In this document: positions 19,554 to 27,733 of the stretch, one piece after another
Position numbering within the stretch: the stretch's first letter is position 1
Layout of the letters: each line of letters starts with the position of its first letter
Origin: Candidatus Dormiibacterota bacterium
GTDB lineage: Bacteria; Chloroflexota; Dormibacteria; Dormibacterales; Dormibacteraceae
DNA length: 64,000 bases
Reading direction: 5' to 3'
Assembly (NCBI GenBank): GCA_024280995.1
Contig: JAMXLM010000043.1
Location: forward strand, 62,001-126,000
Made by a program: the position numbers and the translations under genes
The notes under the pieces: model-generated
The model's database searches: none
Seen by the model: the letters and a program-made list of their open reading frames with translations, nothing else
What the model was told of the DNA's origin: nothing

Positions 19554-20668
19554 ATCTTCGGCGGACCGAACCGGAGCTCGTGCCTCCGTTCGGGGGCGAG
19601 GAGCTTCAGCAGCTCACGCCCTTCCCGCTCGACCTCGCGGGCTTCCGCCTTCGCGAGCTGTTTGTCGAACGGGGTGACATGCATCACGGTCGCATCGCTT
19701 TCGTCCATGGGAATCCAGCTGCCGCGCACGAACCCGTCGACGAGAACCGAGCCCTTCATGATGCCGTTGCTGCTGAACAGGCCGAGGTGCTTGCCCGGCG
19801 GCAGGATCCTGCTGCGGTCGGCATGCGCGAGCAGGATGTTGTCGTAGTCGGGCAGGAGACGCACCGGCACCTCGACATTCGGGTCCGGCCTCGGCGCTCG
19901 CGGGAGGTCCAGGAGCTCACGGCCCTGCTCGTCGCGAAACACGCGGAGCTTCGGGCGCACACGATCGAAGGCCGCCTTCAAGGACAGCCCTGACCACGCG
20001 CGCATGTCCGCCACCGACGCGGGGCCGAAGGCGCGCAAGTACCTCAGCACCAGCTCGTCCTCGGTGATCGCGGGCCCCGGCGGCCGCCCCAGCCAGGCCT
20101 CGAACGTCGTGAGCGTGACAAGGCCCCTTCCCTGCCACGTTCCGCGTGGAGGGGTGAAGACCAGAGGGACCATGTAGCGGACGCCGTAGGCCATCGCGAA
20201 GGAATCGTGGCCGGGGAATCGCGTCCCCAGATGGCGGGCGAGGTCGGCGATGGTCCGCGGCTTCTCGGCCATGAGCTCGGCGCCCGCCGCCGCGATCGGC
20301 TTCAGGTCACCGTCGCCGAACTGCTTTCCCCAGGGACTTCCGTGCATGAATCCGCGCTCGCCGAGGCGCGTGAACAGAGGCTTGACGCCGAACGCGTCCC
20401 GGCGCGTGACCACGTGGATGGTGTTGCGCATGAGCGAGAGCCGCACCGCCTCGCGGCTCTCGACCATCGTCGAAAGCTCGTCGGTGTCGAAATCGCGCAG
20501 TCGGGCCCACAGGCCGACGTAGGGCAGGTTGGGCGCCTGCGCCTGCATGCCGACGAGGTGCTCGATCGTGCTCGCGACCGACGCGCGGCGCCGCTCGAGG
20601 AGGAGCTGTCGCGCCAGCAGCGCGCGGTTCAGCGACCTCTTGTCGAGGACTTGTTCGCGGGGGGCCAC
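19550..20668 (-). CDS. winged-helix DNA-binding protein of the YcaQ/AlkX (HTH_42, DUF1006) type
   Basis: A 372-aa protein. The N-terminal block LNRALLARQLLLERR...IEHLVGMQAQAPNLPYVGLWAR is the family signature, and LRNTIHV-type residues (SLMRNTIHVVTRRD) follow. The central region has several winged-helix units, and the C-terminal part carries the LLPDYDNILLAHADR motif. Some family members are glycosylases that unhook DNA crosslinks and others are uncharacterised; this paralogue cannot be separated by eye. It is convergent with the HD-GYP gene and appears to be a single-gene unit. Confidence 0.82.
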   Translation of the reverse strand: MAPREQVLDKRSLNRALLARQLLLERRRASVASTIEHLVGMQAQAPNLPYVGLWARLRDFDTDELSTMVESREAVRLSLMRNTIHVVTRRDAFGVKPLFTRLGERGFMHGSPWGKQFGDGDLKPIAAAGAELMAEKPRTIADLARHLGTRFPGHDSFAMAYGVRYMVPLVFTPPRGTWQGRGLVTLTTFEAWLGRPPGPAITEDELVLRYLRAFGPASVADMRAWSGLSLKAAFDRVRPKLRVFRDEQGRELLDLPRAPRPDPNVEVPVRLLPDYDNILLAHADRSRILPPGKHLGLFSSNGIMKGSVLVDGFVRGSWIPMDESDATVMHVTPFDKQLAKAEAREVEREGRELLKLLAPERRHELRFGPPKI

Positions 20669-20677
20669 GCGCCCAGA

Positions 20678-20842
20678 CTAGGGGCTTGTCTCGAGCCTCG
20701 TCTCGGGGGCTTGCCCGCGGTAAGCGTCGATCTTGGCCCGCAGCTCGCGCCGCCGCTTCGCCCCGCCTTCTGGGTCGAAGAAGTACATCAAGGTCGCGGC
20801 GAGCGCCATCCACATCATCAGGCGGGTCAGCCTGAACCGCAT
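20678..20842 (-). CDS. small single-TM protein, YtxH-like
   Basis: A 54-aa frame missed by length cut-offs. It reads MRFRLTRLMMWMALAATL, then MYFFDPEGGAKRRREL and a charged tail, the one-TM plus FDP..GAKRR pattern of small membrane proteins near general-stress loci. Two in-frame ATGs exist (20848 and 20842); a TAGGGT box at 20850-20855 lies 7 nt before the second, which is therefore preferred. The function is unknown. It is 9 bp upstream of the winged-helix gene on the same strand. Confidence 0.6.
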   Translation of the reverse strand: MRFRLTRLMMWMALAATLMYFFDPEGGAKRRRELRAKIDAYRGQAPETRLETSP

Positions 20843-20849
20843 CAGCATC

Positions 20850-20855
20850 ACCCTA
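20850..20855 (-). promoter_or_regulatory. -10-like box TAGGGT for the small TM protein
   Basis: TAGGGT on the minus strand, 7 nt before the ATG at 20842. The same hexamer with the same spacing precedes glyS. Confidence 0.45.
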
Positions 20856-20885
20856 GAGAACGCATGGAAGCCCTGCTTTCGCCGG

Positions 20886-20891
20886 TAGGTT
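20886..20891 (+). promoter_or_regulatory. -10-like box TAGGTT for the EamA gene
   Basis: TAGGTT ends 10 nt before the GTG at 20902. The alternative TTG at 20890 would lie inside this box, so the GTG is the preferred start. Confidence 0.45.
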
Positions 20892-20901
20892 GGAAGTCAA
20901 C

Positions 20902-21807
20902 GTGAGTCGCCGAGGGCTGTTGCTGTTCGCCGCCATGTCCCTCATCTGGGGCATCCCCTACCTGTTCATCCGCATCGCCGTGGGCGAGCTGTCACCTGTG
21001 GCGCTCGTGTTCTTCCGCACCGGCCTCGCCGCCGTGATCCTGCTGCCGTTCGCGCTCTCGGCCCACGGGCTGCGCGCCGCCATCGCGAGGTGGCTGCCGC
21101 TCCTGGTCTTCGCGGCGGTCGAGATCGCGCTGCCGTGGTTTTTCCTCGCGAGCGCAGAGCAGCACATCTCCAGCGCGCTCGCGGGACTCCTGCTCTCGGC
21201 CGTACCCCTCGTGGGCGTGGTGATCGCCACCGCAACCGGCAACCGCGAGCACCTCCGCCTGGCCACCCTGGGCGGGCTGCTGATCGGCCTTCTGGGCGTG
21301 GTGCTCATCGTCGGCTTCGACCTGCGCGCGTCGCAGCCGATCGCTCTGCTCGAGATGGCGGGCGTGGTGGTCGGCTATGCGCTCGGGCCGGCGATCCTGG
21401 CTCGATTTCTCACCGGCGTGCCCTCGGTGACGGTGAACGGCCTCGCGCTGGCGATCTGCTGCGTCGCGTACGCGCCGCTGGCGGCCCTGCGCTGGCCGGG
21501 TTCCGTGCCGAGCGTGGCGGTGCTTGCCTCGATCGTGGTGCTCGCGGTGGTGTGCACCGCGCTCGCGTTCCTTCTGTTCTTCGCCCTGATCCAGGAGATC
21601 GGACCGGTCCGGGCGCTCGTCATCACGTACGTCAACCCCGCGGTGGCGGCGGTGCTCGGCGTCGTGGTCCTGCACGAGAGCTTCAGCCCCGGAATGGCCG
21701 CCGGATTCGCCCTGGTGCTGGCGGGTTCGGTGCTCGCCACCCGGCGACGGAAAGTAGCCGAACCCTCCCGAAGCGTTTCTGAAGCGAGGGCCGGGGAGGC
21801 CGTATGA
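20902..21807 (+). CDS. EamA/DMT-family transporter (10 TM)
   Basis: A 301-aa protein with ten hydrophobic helices arranged as two EamA repeats of about 140 aa. The first opens with SLIWGIPYLFIRIAVGELSPV, the usual first-helix motif, and the second ends with YVNPAVAAVLGVVVLHE, the usual ninth-helix motif. It probably exports or imports an amino acid, drug or metabolite; the substrate is unknown. The start chosen is GTG 20902, since the TTG 12 nt earlier overlaps the probable -10 box. A second EamA gene lies at 32.7 kb. Confidence 0.86.
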   Translation: MSRRGLLLFAAMSLIWGIPYLFIRIAVGELSPVALVFFRTGLAAVILLPFALSAHGLRAAIARWLPLLVFAAVEIALPWFFLASAEQHISSALAGLLLSAVPLVGVVIATATGNREHLRLATLGGLLIGLLGVVLIVGFDLRASQPIALLEMAGVVVGYALGPAILARFLTGVPSVTVNGLALAICCVAYAPLAALRWPGSVPSVAVLASIVVLAVVCTALAFLLFFALIQEIGPVRALVITYVNPAVAAVLGVVVLHESFSPGMAAGFALVLAGSVLATRRRKVAEPSRSVSEARAGEAV

Positions 21808-21868
21808 TTCGGTGCGCCGGGCCTGGGGAGTCCCGGTCGCCGTTGGTCGTGGTGCGAAGGAGAATGGC

Positions 21869-22099
21869 ATGAGGGCTGCATTCGACGCGACCGTGGTCAA
21901 GCAGATCGAGACCGAGCTGCGCACGATCAAGGCCGAATACCGCGGCAAGGTGCCCGAGGAATCCATCGACCGCGCGGCGAACGAGTCGATCGACAGGCTG
22001 GCCGACTCCCGGGTGCCGCAGTTCGTACCGCTCTTCGTCGGCCGCTTCACGCGCGAGCGCCTGCGCGAGCTGGTCGCCGCGGGAGAGGGCTCCCGCTAG
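21869..22099 (+). CDS. small three-helix-bundle protein (DUF3562-like)
   Basis: A 76-aa protein, wholly helical and charged: VVKQIETELRTIKAEYRGKV, then SIDRLADSRVPQFVPLFVGR and FTRERLREL. The VPLFV-R-RERL ending is that of the three-helix-bundle dimerisation domains found beside arsenate-reductase-like proteins in actinobacteria. It stands alone here. The ATG at 21869 has GAAGGAG 7 nt upstream, one of the clearest Shine-Dalgarno sites in the window; the frame extends further upstream but without homology. Confidence 0.6.
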   Translation: MRAAFDATVVKQIETELRTIKAEYRGKVPEESIDRAANESIDRLADSRVPQFVPLFVGRFTRERLRELVAAGEGSR

Positions 22100-22147
22100 C
22101 AGGCCGGCGGCCTCCGTACTTCCGGCGGCCGCGACGTTTTCGGGTGT

Positions 22148-23371
22148 ATGAAGCGCGCGGGCACGCTCGTCTCTCTGCTGCTCTCGGCGATCGTGCCTAT
22201 CCTTGCGGGCGCCGTTGGCGCGATGGCGCTCGGGGCGTGCGCGAGCTGTCAGTCGACGGTGCGGGTCGCCGCGATGCCGGTCATCGCCGCGGGATTCTTC
22301 GACGGCGCTGTCGCGGACCCCAACTCGCACCTTCTCTACCTGGCCGACCACACCGACCAGGGCGTCGACGTCGTCGACATCTCCACCTCCACGCCTCGCT
22401 TTGTGAGCACCGTGAACCTCGGCTCGATGCCGAACGGTTTGGCGATGGCGCCCGACCAGGACCGGCTCTACGCCGGGCTCGAGAACGGCAGCGTCGCGGT
22501 CATCGACCAGAACTCGATGAAGGTTGTCGACACCATCCCGCTCGGCATTCAGCCCGTCGACCTCATGGACTACAGCCAGCGCACTCACCGGCTTTACGCG
22601 GGCAACGGCGGCGGTGGCGAGGTCGTGACCATCGACGCGACCACCGACCAGGTCGGCATGCGCATGGCCGCGAAGGCGCCGGTCGAGCAGCCGCGATACG
22701 ACCCGGCGGACGGCATGGTGTACGTGAGCATCAAGATGAGCAGCAAGGTCTTGCGCATCGACCCCGCGACCGGCAGCATCACGCGCACGTACTCGTTCCC
22801 GAAGTGCGAGCCGTCGGGGATGGCGATCAACCCTTCACGTCAGCTCGCGGTGCTCGCGTGCGGGAGCAGCGTGGGGCTGCTCAACCTGAACACCGGGGCG
22901 CAGTCGGTGACGCGGGCCGTGCAGGGCGGCGACATCGTCTCGTACGACTCGGCCGCCGACCGCTTCGTGATCGCATCACCGCACGCGCGGTCGGACAGCG
23001 CGGTGGGTGTGTTCAGCGGAAGCGGGGAGTTCATCGGCTCGGTGCCGTCGGCGCCCAAGGCGCACGCCGCGGTGTTCGACGCGGCGCACGGGCTCGTCTA
23101 CGCGCCGAGCGGCACGGGAATGATGAGCTTCGCGCCCGGCGCATGCGCCGCGCCGCCAGACTGGCTGCAGTTCGCCGGCGGCATGTCGCTGTTCGCCGTG
23201 CCGTTCTTCGGGCTGCTGCTCATCCTCTTTCTCTACTCGCGGCGGATGGGCAAGCCCAGGGGACGGGGTCCTTCCAGGCCGACCTACCGGGACCTCCAGA
23301 AGGAGGACCTCGAGGCCGAGCGCGAGCGCATGCGCGCGCTCGAGGACGGAATGTTCGGGAGCGAGCCCTGA
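22148..23371 (+). CDS. exported YncE/YVTN-type beta-propeller protein with C-terminal membrane anchor
   Basis: A 407-aa protein: N-terminal signal or TM (about 5-30), a repeated beta-propeller region (about 45-335) with units such as DRLYAGLENGSVAVID and RLYAGNGGGGEVVTID, then a second TM (about 355-378) and a charged coiled-coil-like tail (KEDLEAERERMRALED). The propeller would lie outside the membrane and the tail inside. YncE-type propellers bind proteins or nucleic acids, but the role is unknown. It appears to be a single-gene unit convergent with the DUF2652 gene. Confidence 0.75.
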   Translation: MKRAGTLVSLLLSAIVPILAGAVGAMALGACASCQSTVRVAAMPVIAAGFFDGAVADPNSHLLYLADHTDQGVDVVDISTSTPRFVSTVNLGSMPNGLAMAPDQDRLYAGLENGSVAVIDQNSMKVVDTIPLGIQPVDLMDYSQRTHRLYAGNGGGGEVVTIDATTDQVGMRMAAKAPVEQPRYDPADGMVYVSIKMSSKVLRIDPATGSITRTYSFPKCEPSGMAINPSRQLAVLACGSSVGLLNLNTGAQSVTRAVQGGDIVSYDSAADRFVIASPHARSDSAVGVFSGSGEFIGSVPSAPKAHAAVFDAAHGLVYAPSGTGMMSFAPGACAAPPDWLQFAGGMSLFAVPFFGLLLILFLYSRRMGKPRGRGPSRPTYRDLQKEDLEAERERMRALEDGMFGSEP

Positions 23372-23411
23372 CCGGAGGGGTGACCGATGAGGACGTTTCG
23401 ATCGAAACGAG

Positions 23412-24482
23412 TCAGTCGGAGGTCGAGGGCTCTGCGAACGCCTCCTTGATCGCGACTTCCGCCGCGGCGCCCATCGCCGCCATCATCTGAAGCAACGACT
23501 GCGCGATCTCCGGATCGTCGGGTTCCTCCCACAGGAAAGCGCGAGCGACCTTCGTCCTTCCCTCGCCTTCGTCGGTGAGGCGCGTGGTGATGTACATCGT
23601 CGTCGGCTGGTCGGAGATGAGCGTCGTCTCACTGTCAGGTTCGACCGAGACCACGCGAAGGTTGACCAGGCTGCCGCCGTGATGGCAGTGAAACTCGGCG
23701 CCGAGGTCCTCTCCGCGAGCCCCGGGCACGGCCTCGACGTCGTCGGAGAACATGTAGCGCTCCATCACCGTCGGGTTCAGCATGCGTTTGAAGACGCTCG
23801 ACCGCGGCGCGTCGACGATCACCTCGGAGTTGTACAGCGCCTCCTCCGGCGTGACGCGCTTTCGTTCCGTCGCTAGCGCCTGCTCCCACAGATAGCCGAC
23901 CTCGACGTATCCGCCGGTCACCGCGCCGACGTCGAACTGCTCTTCATGCCTGGTGAAGCGCTGCCTCACGTCGTCCGGAAGGCGCTCGAGCACCGCGTCG
24001 GTGACCAACAGGTACTCCCTGGACGGGACGTGGTTCTTGAGCAGGCGGTGGGGAATGATCACGTCCGCGCCATGTAGCTGCTCGACGTTGCCGAGCCGCT
24101 GGCGCGAGAACCTGCCGTGGTGGACGACAAACTTCAGCTTGAGGATGCCGATGTTCGCGCACGCGTTGCATGGGCAGGTCGTAACGGTCTTCATGTCGCG
24201 CAGCCGGCGGTGAAAGGCGACGAAGGTGCCTTCCAGCGCGTTGATCACCTCCGGCGTGGTGAGGCCGCTGATGAAAAGGATCGCGTCGCCCTCGACCTGG
24301 GAGACGTCCATCCGGCCGGCGAGGCTGCGGACCATCGTGTCGAGGAGCTCGTGGAGGATCGACCAGCTGTGGTCGACCTCGGTCTGCTGCACGAACCCGG
24401 AGTAGCCGGAGATGTCGGCGAGCACCAGCGCGCCTTCCTGCAGGCCGGCGAACTGGGCGGCGTCCTCCATCCGGGTGGTCAC
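23412..24482 (-). CDS. DUF2652 family protein (cyclase-like fold)
   Basis: A 356-aa protein. The N-terminus has the DUF2652 motif LVLADISGYSGFVQQTEVDH, followed by the helical SWSILHELLDTMVRSL and EGDAILFIS; this is like the start of class III nucleotidyl cyclases but without a full catalytic set. A Cys-rich CPCNACANIG lies in the middle. The C-terminal third (about 220-356) looks like a SRPBCC/START lipid-pocket domain. The GTG at 24482 is preferred because a CATAAT box lies 7 nt before it; the ATG 12 nt later also fits. Its start is 10 bp from that of the divergent reductase. Confidence 0.78.
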   Translation of the reverse strand: MTTRMEDAAQFAGLQEGALVLADISGYSGFVQQTEVDHSWSILHELLDTMVRSLAGRMDVSQVEGDAILFISGLTTPEVINALEGTFVAFHRRLRDMKTVTTCPCNACANIGILKLKFVVHHGRFSRQRLGNVEQLHGADVIIPHRLLKNHVPSREYLLVTDAVLERLPDDVRQRFTRHEEQFDVGAVTGGYVEVGYLWEQALATERKRVTPEEALYNSEVIVDAPRSSVFKRMLNPTVMERYMFSDDVEAVPGARGEDLGAEFHCHHGGSLVNLRVVSVEPDSETTLISDQPTTMYITTRLTDEGEGRTKVARAFLWEEPDDPEIAQSLLQMMAAMGAAAEVAIKEAFAEPSTSD

Positions 24483-24489
24483 GGGCGCG

Positions 24490-24495
24490 ATTATG
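24490..24495 (-). promoter_or_regulatory. -10-like box CATAAT for the DUF2652 gene
   Basis: CATAAT on the minus strand ends 7 nt before the GTG at 24482. It overlaps the ATG of the divergent gene at 24493-24495, so both promoters cannot easily be occupied together. Confidence 0.45.
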
Positions 24496-24948
24496 GATGA
24501 CGTGGAGCGCCGACTTCCAGGGTGGGTGCCGTACTTCAACCTCGTGGCGAAGCCATTGATCGCGCTCGGGGTTCCGATGGGACCGGACGTGCTTCTGACG
24601 GTGCGTGGCCGCCGGTCAGGGCTGCCCCGATCGACGCCGGTGACTATCGGGGAGCACGGCGGCCGGCGCGGCATCATCAGCCCGTTCGGCGAGTCGAACT
24701 GGGTGCGCAACCTGCGCGCCGCCGGCGGAGGGACCATCCGGATCGGGCGGCGTCGCGAGGAGATTCGCGTGGTCGAGCTTTCGCGCGATGAAGCCGTGCG
24801 GTTCTTGCGAGAGGTGGTCGCGCCGATTGCCGCTTCGTCGAAGCTCGGGGACTGGTTCGTGCGCAAGGTCGATCGCGTCGACATCGATCATCCGGAGGAG
24901 GCCGTGACCGGCATGCCGGTGTTCGAGGTGTTTTCAGTTGATCGGTGA
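24493..24948 (+). CDS. deazaflavin (F420)-dependent nitroreductase-family protein (Ddn/DUF385)
   Basis: A 151-aa split-barrel protein. LLTVRGRRSGLPRSTPVTI is the family motif (TxGRKSG type) that binds the F420 phosphate, and the later GIISPFGESNWVRNLRAAGGG matches the VA..GG..NW..NL..nP block. The C-terminal half holds a helical insert and the DIDHPEEAVTGMPVFEV end. Members reduce quinones, aflatoxins or nitro-compounds with F420H2. The ATG at 24493 is preferred; the open frame extends upstream but antisense to DUF2652. Its 3' end overlaps the esterase gene by 11 nt. Confidence 0.85.
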   Translation: MDDVERRLPGWVPYFNLVAKPLIALGVPMGPDVLLTVRGRRSGLPRSTPVTIGEHGGRRGIISPFGESNWVRNLRAAGGGTIRIGRRREEIRVVELSRDEAVRFLREVVAPIAASSKLGDWFVRKVDRVDIDHPEEAVTGMPVFEVFSVDR

Positions 24949-26161
24949 CATTCCGGCGGCGATCGTCCGCCGGGCGCGCGAACGAGGGGGGCCGCTCGTC
25001 GAGCCACTGCCGGACACGCGCGACTTTCGCGGCGTTTCGTGCTCGCGGGTGACGTTCGTGTACGAGGCCCCGGGCGCGAGCCGGGTGAGCCTCGCGACGG
25101 GCCTCAACACCGGCGGCCTGCCGCACGCGCCGATGGAGCGGGTGCCCGAGACCGACGTTTGGTTCGCAGTCCGCGATGCGGCCGACGACGTGCGCGTGAC
25201 GTACCAGTTCTGCGCCGACGACCCGATGCTCGAGGTGGACCTGTTCTCCGCGCCGCCGGAAACTGTGCTGGCCCTCGACGAGGACCGCTTCCCTCGCACG
25301 GCGTCGGACCCAGGCAATCCGGTGCGCATCCGGACGTTCGGCTCACATTGGGACGCTGCGCCGGAGCACTGGTGGTCGGTGCTCACGCTCGCCAAGACGC
25401 CTCCCGACCAGTGGTCGGATCCGCGGCCGGAGGTGCCGGCGGGGAAGGTGGATGCGCACTCGCTGGCGAGTCGTCTGCTGGGCAATACGCGCGAGCTGTG
25501 GGTCTCGACCCCGCCCGGATACCCCGACGGCGGGCCGTACCCGCTCGTGGTGCTGCTCGACGGGCACGAGCTCTACCGGGTGGTCGGCGCCCCGACGATC
25601 GTCGACAACCTGGTCGCGGAAGGGCGCATCCGCCCTCCGGTGGTGGCGATGATGGCAAACGCCGACGGCCTGTCGCGATTCCGCGAGTACGCGTGCAACG
25701 CCGCATTCGCTGACTTCCTGGCAGATGAGCTGGTGCCGTTCGTGCGGTCTTCGTATGCCGGCGTCGCGGGCGATGCGGCGTCGGTGGTCGTCGGTGGTGT
25801 GAGCGCCGGGGGGTTGGCGTCGGCGCATGCGGCCTGGACGCGCCCAGATGTGATCGGCAACGTGATCTCGATGTCGGGCTCGCACCTGTACGCGCCGGAC
25901 GGCGACGTCGAGGACGAGTGGCTGACGCGCCAGATCGCCGCGGGCGATCGGCGGCCGGTGCGCTGGTGGGTGACGGTCGGGACGCTGGAGGGATTGATCG
26001 CCGCGCCGAACGTCAACATCATCGGCTCCAACCGCCACCTGCGGACGGTGCTTCTCGCGAAGGGCTACGACGTGCGGTATTCCGAGTTCTCAGGGGGGCA
26101 CGACTACGCGTGCTGGCGCGCGGTGCTGCCGGACGCGCTCATGCACCTGCTTGGAGCGTGA
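24938..26161 (+). CDS. enterochelin-esterase-like alpha/beta hydrolase
   Basis: A 407-aa protein with an N-terminal beta-sandwich (about 1-160) of the Fes/IroD type and a C-terminal esterase D domain. The nucleophile elbow is GGVSAGGLAS, and the catalytic His is in FSGGHDYACW near the end; PLVVLLDGHELY is the oxyanion region. Cytoplasmic Fes enzymes hydrolyse siderophore esters, but homologues in non-siderophore genomes act on other esters, and no siderophore gene is near. The start is TTG at 24938, overlapping the reductase gene, so coupling is likely. Confidence 0.82.
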   Translation: MIGDIPAAIVRRARERGGPLVEPLPDTRDFRGVSCSRVTFVYEAPGASRVSLATGLNTGGLPHAPMERVPETDVWFAVRDAADDVRVTYQFCADDPMLEVDLFSAPPETVLALDEDRFPRTASDPGNPVRIRTFGSHWDAAPEHWWSVLTLAKTPPDQWSDPRPEVPAGKVDAHSLASRLLGNTRELWVSTPPGYPDGGPYPLVVLLDGHELYRVVGAPTIVDNLVAEGRIRPPVVAMMANADGLSRFREYACNAAFADFLADELVPFVRSSYAGVAGDAASVVVGGVSAGGLASAHAAWTRPDVIGNVISMSGSHLYAPDGDVEDEWLTRQIAAGDRRPVRWWVTVGTLEGLIAAPNVNIIGSNRHLRTVLLAKGYDVRYSEFSGGHDYACWRAVLPDALMHLLGA

Positions 26162-26176
26162 ATGTAGGCGGACGGA

Positions 26177-26252
26177 TGGTGGACCCGAGGGGATTCGAAC
26201 CCCTGGCCTCGTGAGTGCGATTCACGCGCTCTCCCAGCTGAGCTACGGGCCC
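26177..26252 (-). tRNA. tRNA-Ala (CGC)
   Basis: A 76-nt cloverleaf with encoded CCA. The acceptor stem GGGCCCG/CGGGTCC contains the G3-U70 pair that defines alanine. The anticodon arm CGTGA-ATCGCAC-TCACG gives anticodon CGC (codon GCG); the T arm is AGGGG-TTCGAAT-CCCCT. It is transcribed leftward, with its promoter probably in the inverted repeat at 26306-26339. Confidence 0.95.
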
Positions 26253-26305
26253 ACAGCAGTCGCACGGAGCGCTGACGCCGGGCGCGCGCAGGGCGCCCTT
26301 CCAGA

Positions 26306-26339
26306 AAGCCGAGTATAGCGGCGCTCCTATACTCGGCTT
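26306..26339. promoter_or_regulatory. 13-bp inverted repeat holding mirrored TATACT boxes
   Basis: AAGCCGAGTATAG and CTATACTCGGCTT are perfect inverted arms around an 8-nt centre. Each arm gives a TATACT hexamer, one per strand: plus 26328-26333 (12 nt before the oxidoreductase ATG) and minus 26312-26317 (leading to tRNA-Ala). It looks like a symmetrical divergent promoter; a hairpin or operator role is also possible. Confidence 0.6.
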
Positions 26340-26345
26340 CCTTAC

Positions 26346-26951
26346 ATGGCGTCGCTGTTCAAGCGCAACCGCGTGCCCGAGGGCGTCGATCCGAAGCGCA
26401 TCCCACCAGGCCAGACCCTCACGGCCCCGGAGAAGTGGCCGCTGCTGCACTTCGGTCCGGTGCCGAAGATCGACATCGCGAGGTGGGACTTCACCATGTT
26501 CGGCGCGGTCGAGAGCCCGCTGACGCTCGACTACGGTGAGCTGCGCGCCCTGCCGTCGAAGGACGTCGTCGCGGACATCCACTGCGTCACGGGATGGAGT
26601 CGCCTCGGCGATCGATGGACGGGCGTGCCGATCCGCGAGATGCTCGACCAGGTCAAGCCAAAGCCCGAGGCGAAGTACGTGATGGCGCACTGCGAGTACG
26701 GCTACACGACGTCGGTGCCGCTTTCGGTGCTCGACGGGCCTGACAACCTGCTGTGCTACGCGTGGAACGGTGAGGACCTGACGCCGGACCACGGCCGGCC
26801 GCTGCGTCTCTTCGTCCCTTCGAAGTACTTCTGGAAGTCGGCCAAGTGGCTGCGCGGGCTAGAGTTCATGGAACGCAACCGGCTCGGTTTCTGGGAGCAA
26901 CGTGGCTATCACGACGAAGCAGACCCCTGGAAGGAAACAAGGTACTGGTAG
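26346..26951 (+). CDS. molybdopterin-dependent oxidoreductase (sulfite-oxidase/MsrP fold)
   Basis: A 201-aa minimal sulfite-oxidase-type domain. The molybdenum ligand Cys is in VADIHCVTGWSRLG, and YGYTTSVPLSVL, GRPLRLFVPSKYFWKSAKW and the GFWEQRGYHDEADPWKE end are family landmarks. There is no signal peptide and no dimerisation domain, so it is a cytoplasmic single-domain form; the substrate (sulfoxide, sulfite or other) is unknown. The ATG lies 12 nt after a TATACT box. It overlaps the next gene by 50 nt. Confidence 0.87.
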   Translation: MASLFKRNRVPEGVDPKRIPPGQTLTAPEKWPLLHFGPVPKIDIARWDFTMFGAVESPLTLDYGELRALPSKDVVADIHCVTGWSRLGDRWTGVPIREMLDQVKPKPEAKYVMAHCEYGYTTSVPLSVLDGPDNLLCYAWNGEDLTPDHGRPLRLFVPSKYFWKSAKWLRGLEFMERNRLGFWEQRGYHDEADPWKETRYW

Positions 26952-27678
26952 CGGCTTAGCGGGGCCGCCGATCGTCACCTTCACCTCAGACTTCGGCTCC
27001 GGATCGCCCCTCGTCGCGGCGATGAAGGGCGTCGTGCTGGCCGGGTGTCCGGGGGCGACGCTGGTCGACGTTTCGCACGAGGTGCCGCGCTTCGACGTTT
27101 CGGCCGGCGCGTTCATGCTGTTCGCGGGGACGCGGCACTTTGGCGGCGGCTCGGTGCACCTCGCGGTGGTGGATCCGGGAGTTGGGTCGACGCGGCGCCG
27201 CCTGATCGTGCAGGCCGGCGGGCGGTTTTACATCGGTCCCGACAACGGGCTCTTCTCGATCGTGATCGACGAGGTCGGGCTCGAGTCGGTGCATGAGCTC
27301 GCGCCACGCCCGCACGGCGCGCCGACGTTCGAGGGACGTGACGTCTTCGCGCCCGCCGCCGCCGCGCTGGCTTCGGGAGTCCCGCTGTCTTCTTTGGGAC
27401 CGCCGACCGATCCTCCGGTCGGGCTTCCCGACAGCGGCCCGCGCGTCCTGTGGACGGACGGTTTCGGCAACCTGGTCACAAACCTCAAGCCGCCGGCGCG
27501 GCGGTTGAGGATCCACAACCACGACATCGTCGCCACCGCAAAGACGTACTCCGACGCACGTCCGGGCGAGGCGTTCGTCTACGTCGGCTCGATGGGTTAC
27601 CTCGAGGTCGGGGTGCGCGAGGCCCGAGCGGACAAGCTTCTGGGCGCGCGCGCTGGGATGAAGGTCGAGACGATCTAG
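26902..27678 (+). CDS. SAM hydrolase / SAM hydroxide adenosyltransferase (DUF62)
   Basis: A 258-aa protein of the chlorinase/fluorinase superfamily. Family motifs are FTSDFGSGSP at the start (catalytic Asp), VDVSHEVPRFDV, HLAVVDPGVGSTRR and IGPDNGLFS, then the C-terminal DGFGNLVTN beta-barrel. Such enzymes split S-adenosylmethionine into adenosine and methionine with water. The 23-residue loop of true fluorinases is absent. The GTG at 26902 gives an unusually long lead before the domain and a 50-nt overlap with the previous gene; an internal start near residue 20 is possible. Confidence 0.85.
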   Translation: MAITTKQTPGRKQGTGSGLAGPPIVTFTSDFGSGSPLVAAMKGVVLAGCPGATLVDVSHEVPRFDVSAGAFMLFAGTRHFGGGSVHLAVVDPGVGSTRRRLIVQAGGRFYIGPDNGLFSIVIDEVGLESVHELAPRPHGAPTFEGRDVFAPAAAALASGVPLSSLGPPTDPPVGLPDSGPRVLWTDGFGNLVTNLKPPARRLRIHNHDIVATAKTYSDARPGEAFVYVGSMGYLEVGVREARADKLLGARAGMKVETI

Positions 27679-27680
27679 GC

Positions 27681-27697
27681 CTTAACAGGCTGGGTTC
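27681..27697 (+). repeat. 17-bp dispersed element CTTAACAGGCTGGGTTC, copy A
   Basis: Identical to bases 36586-36602. It starts 3 nt after a stop codon and lies about 37 nt before the next start. Shorter relatives (CTTAACAGG plus TTC) occur in minus orientation at 5050-5061 and 54371-54383, each also just past a gene end. Confidence 0.55.
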
Positions 27698-27733
27698 TAT
27701 TTCCGGCTTGCGCCCGGTAGCTTCTGGCGCGCT

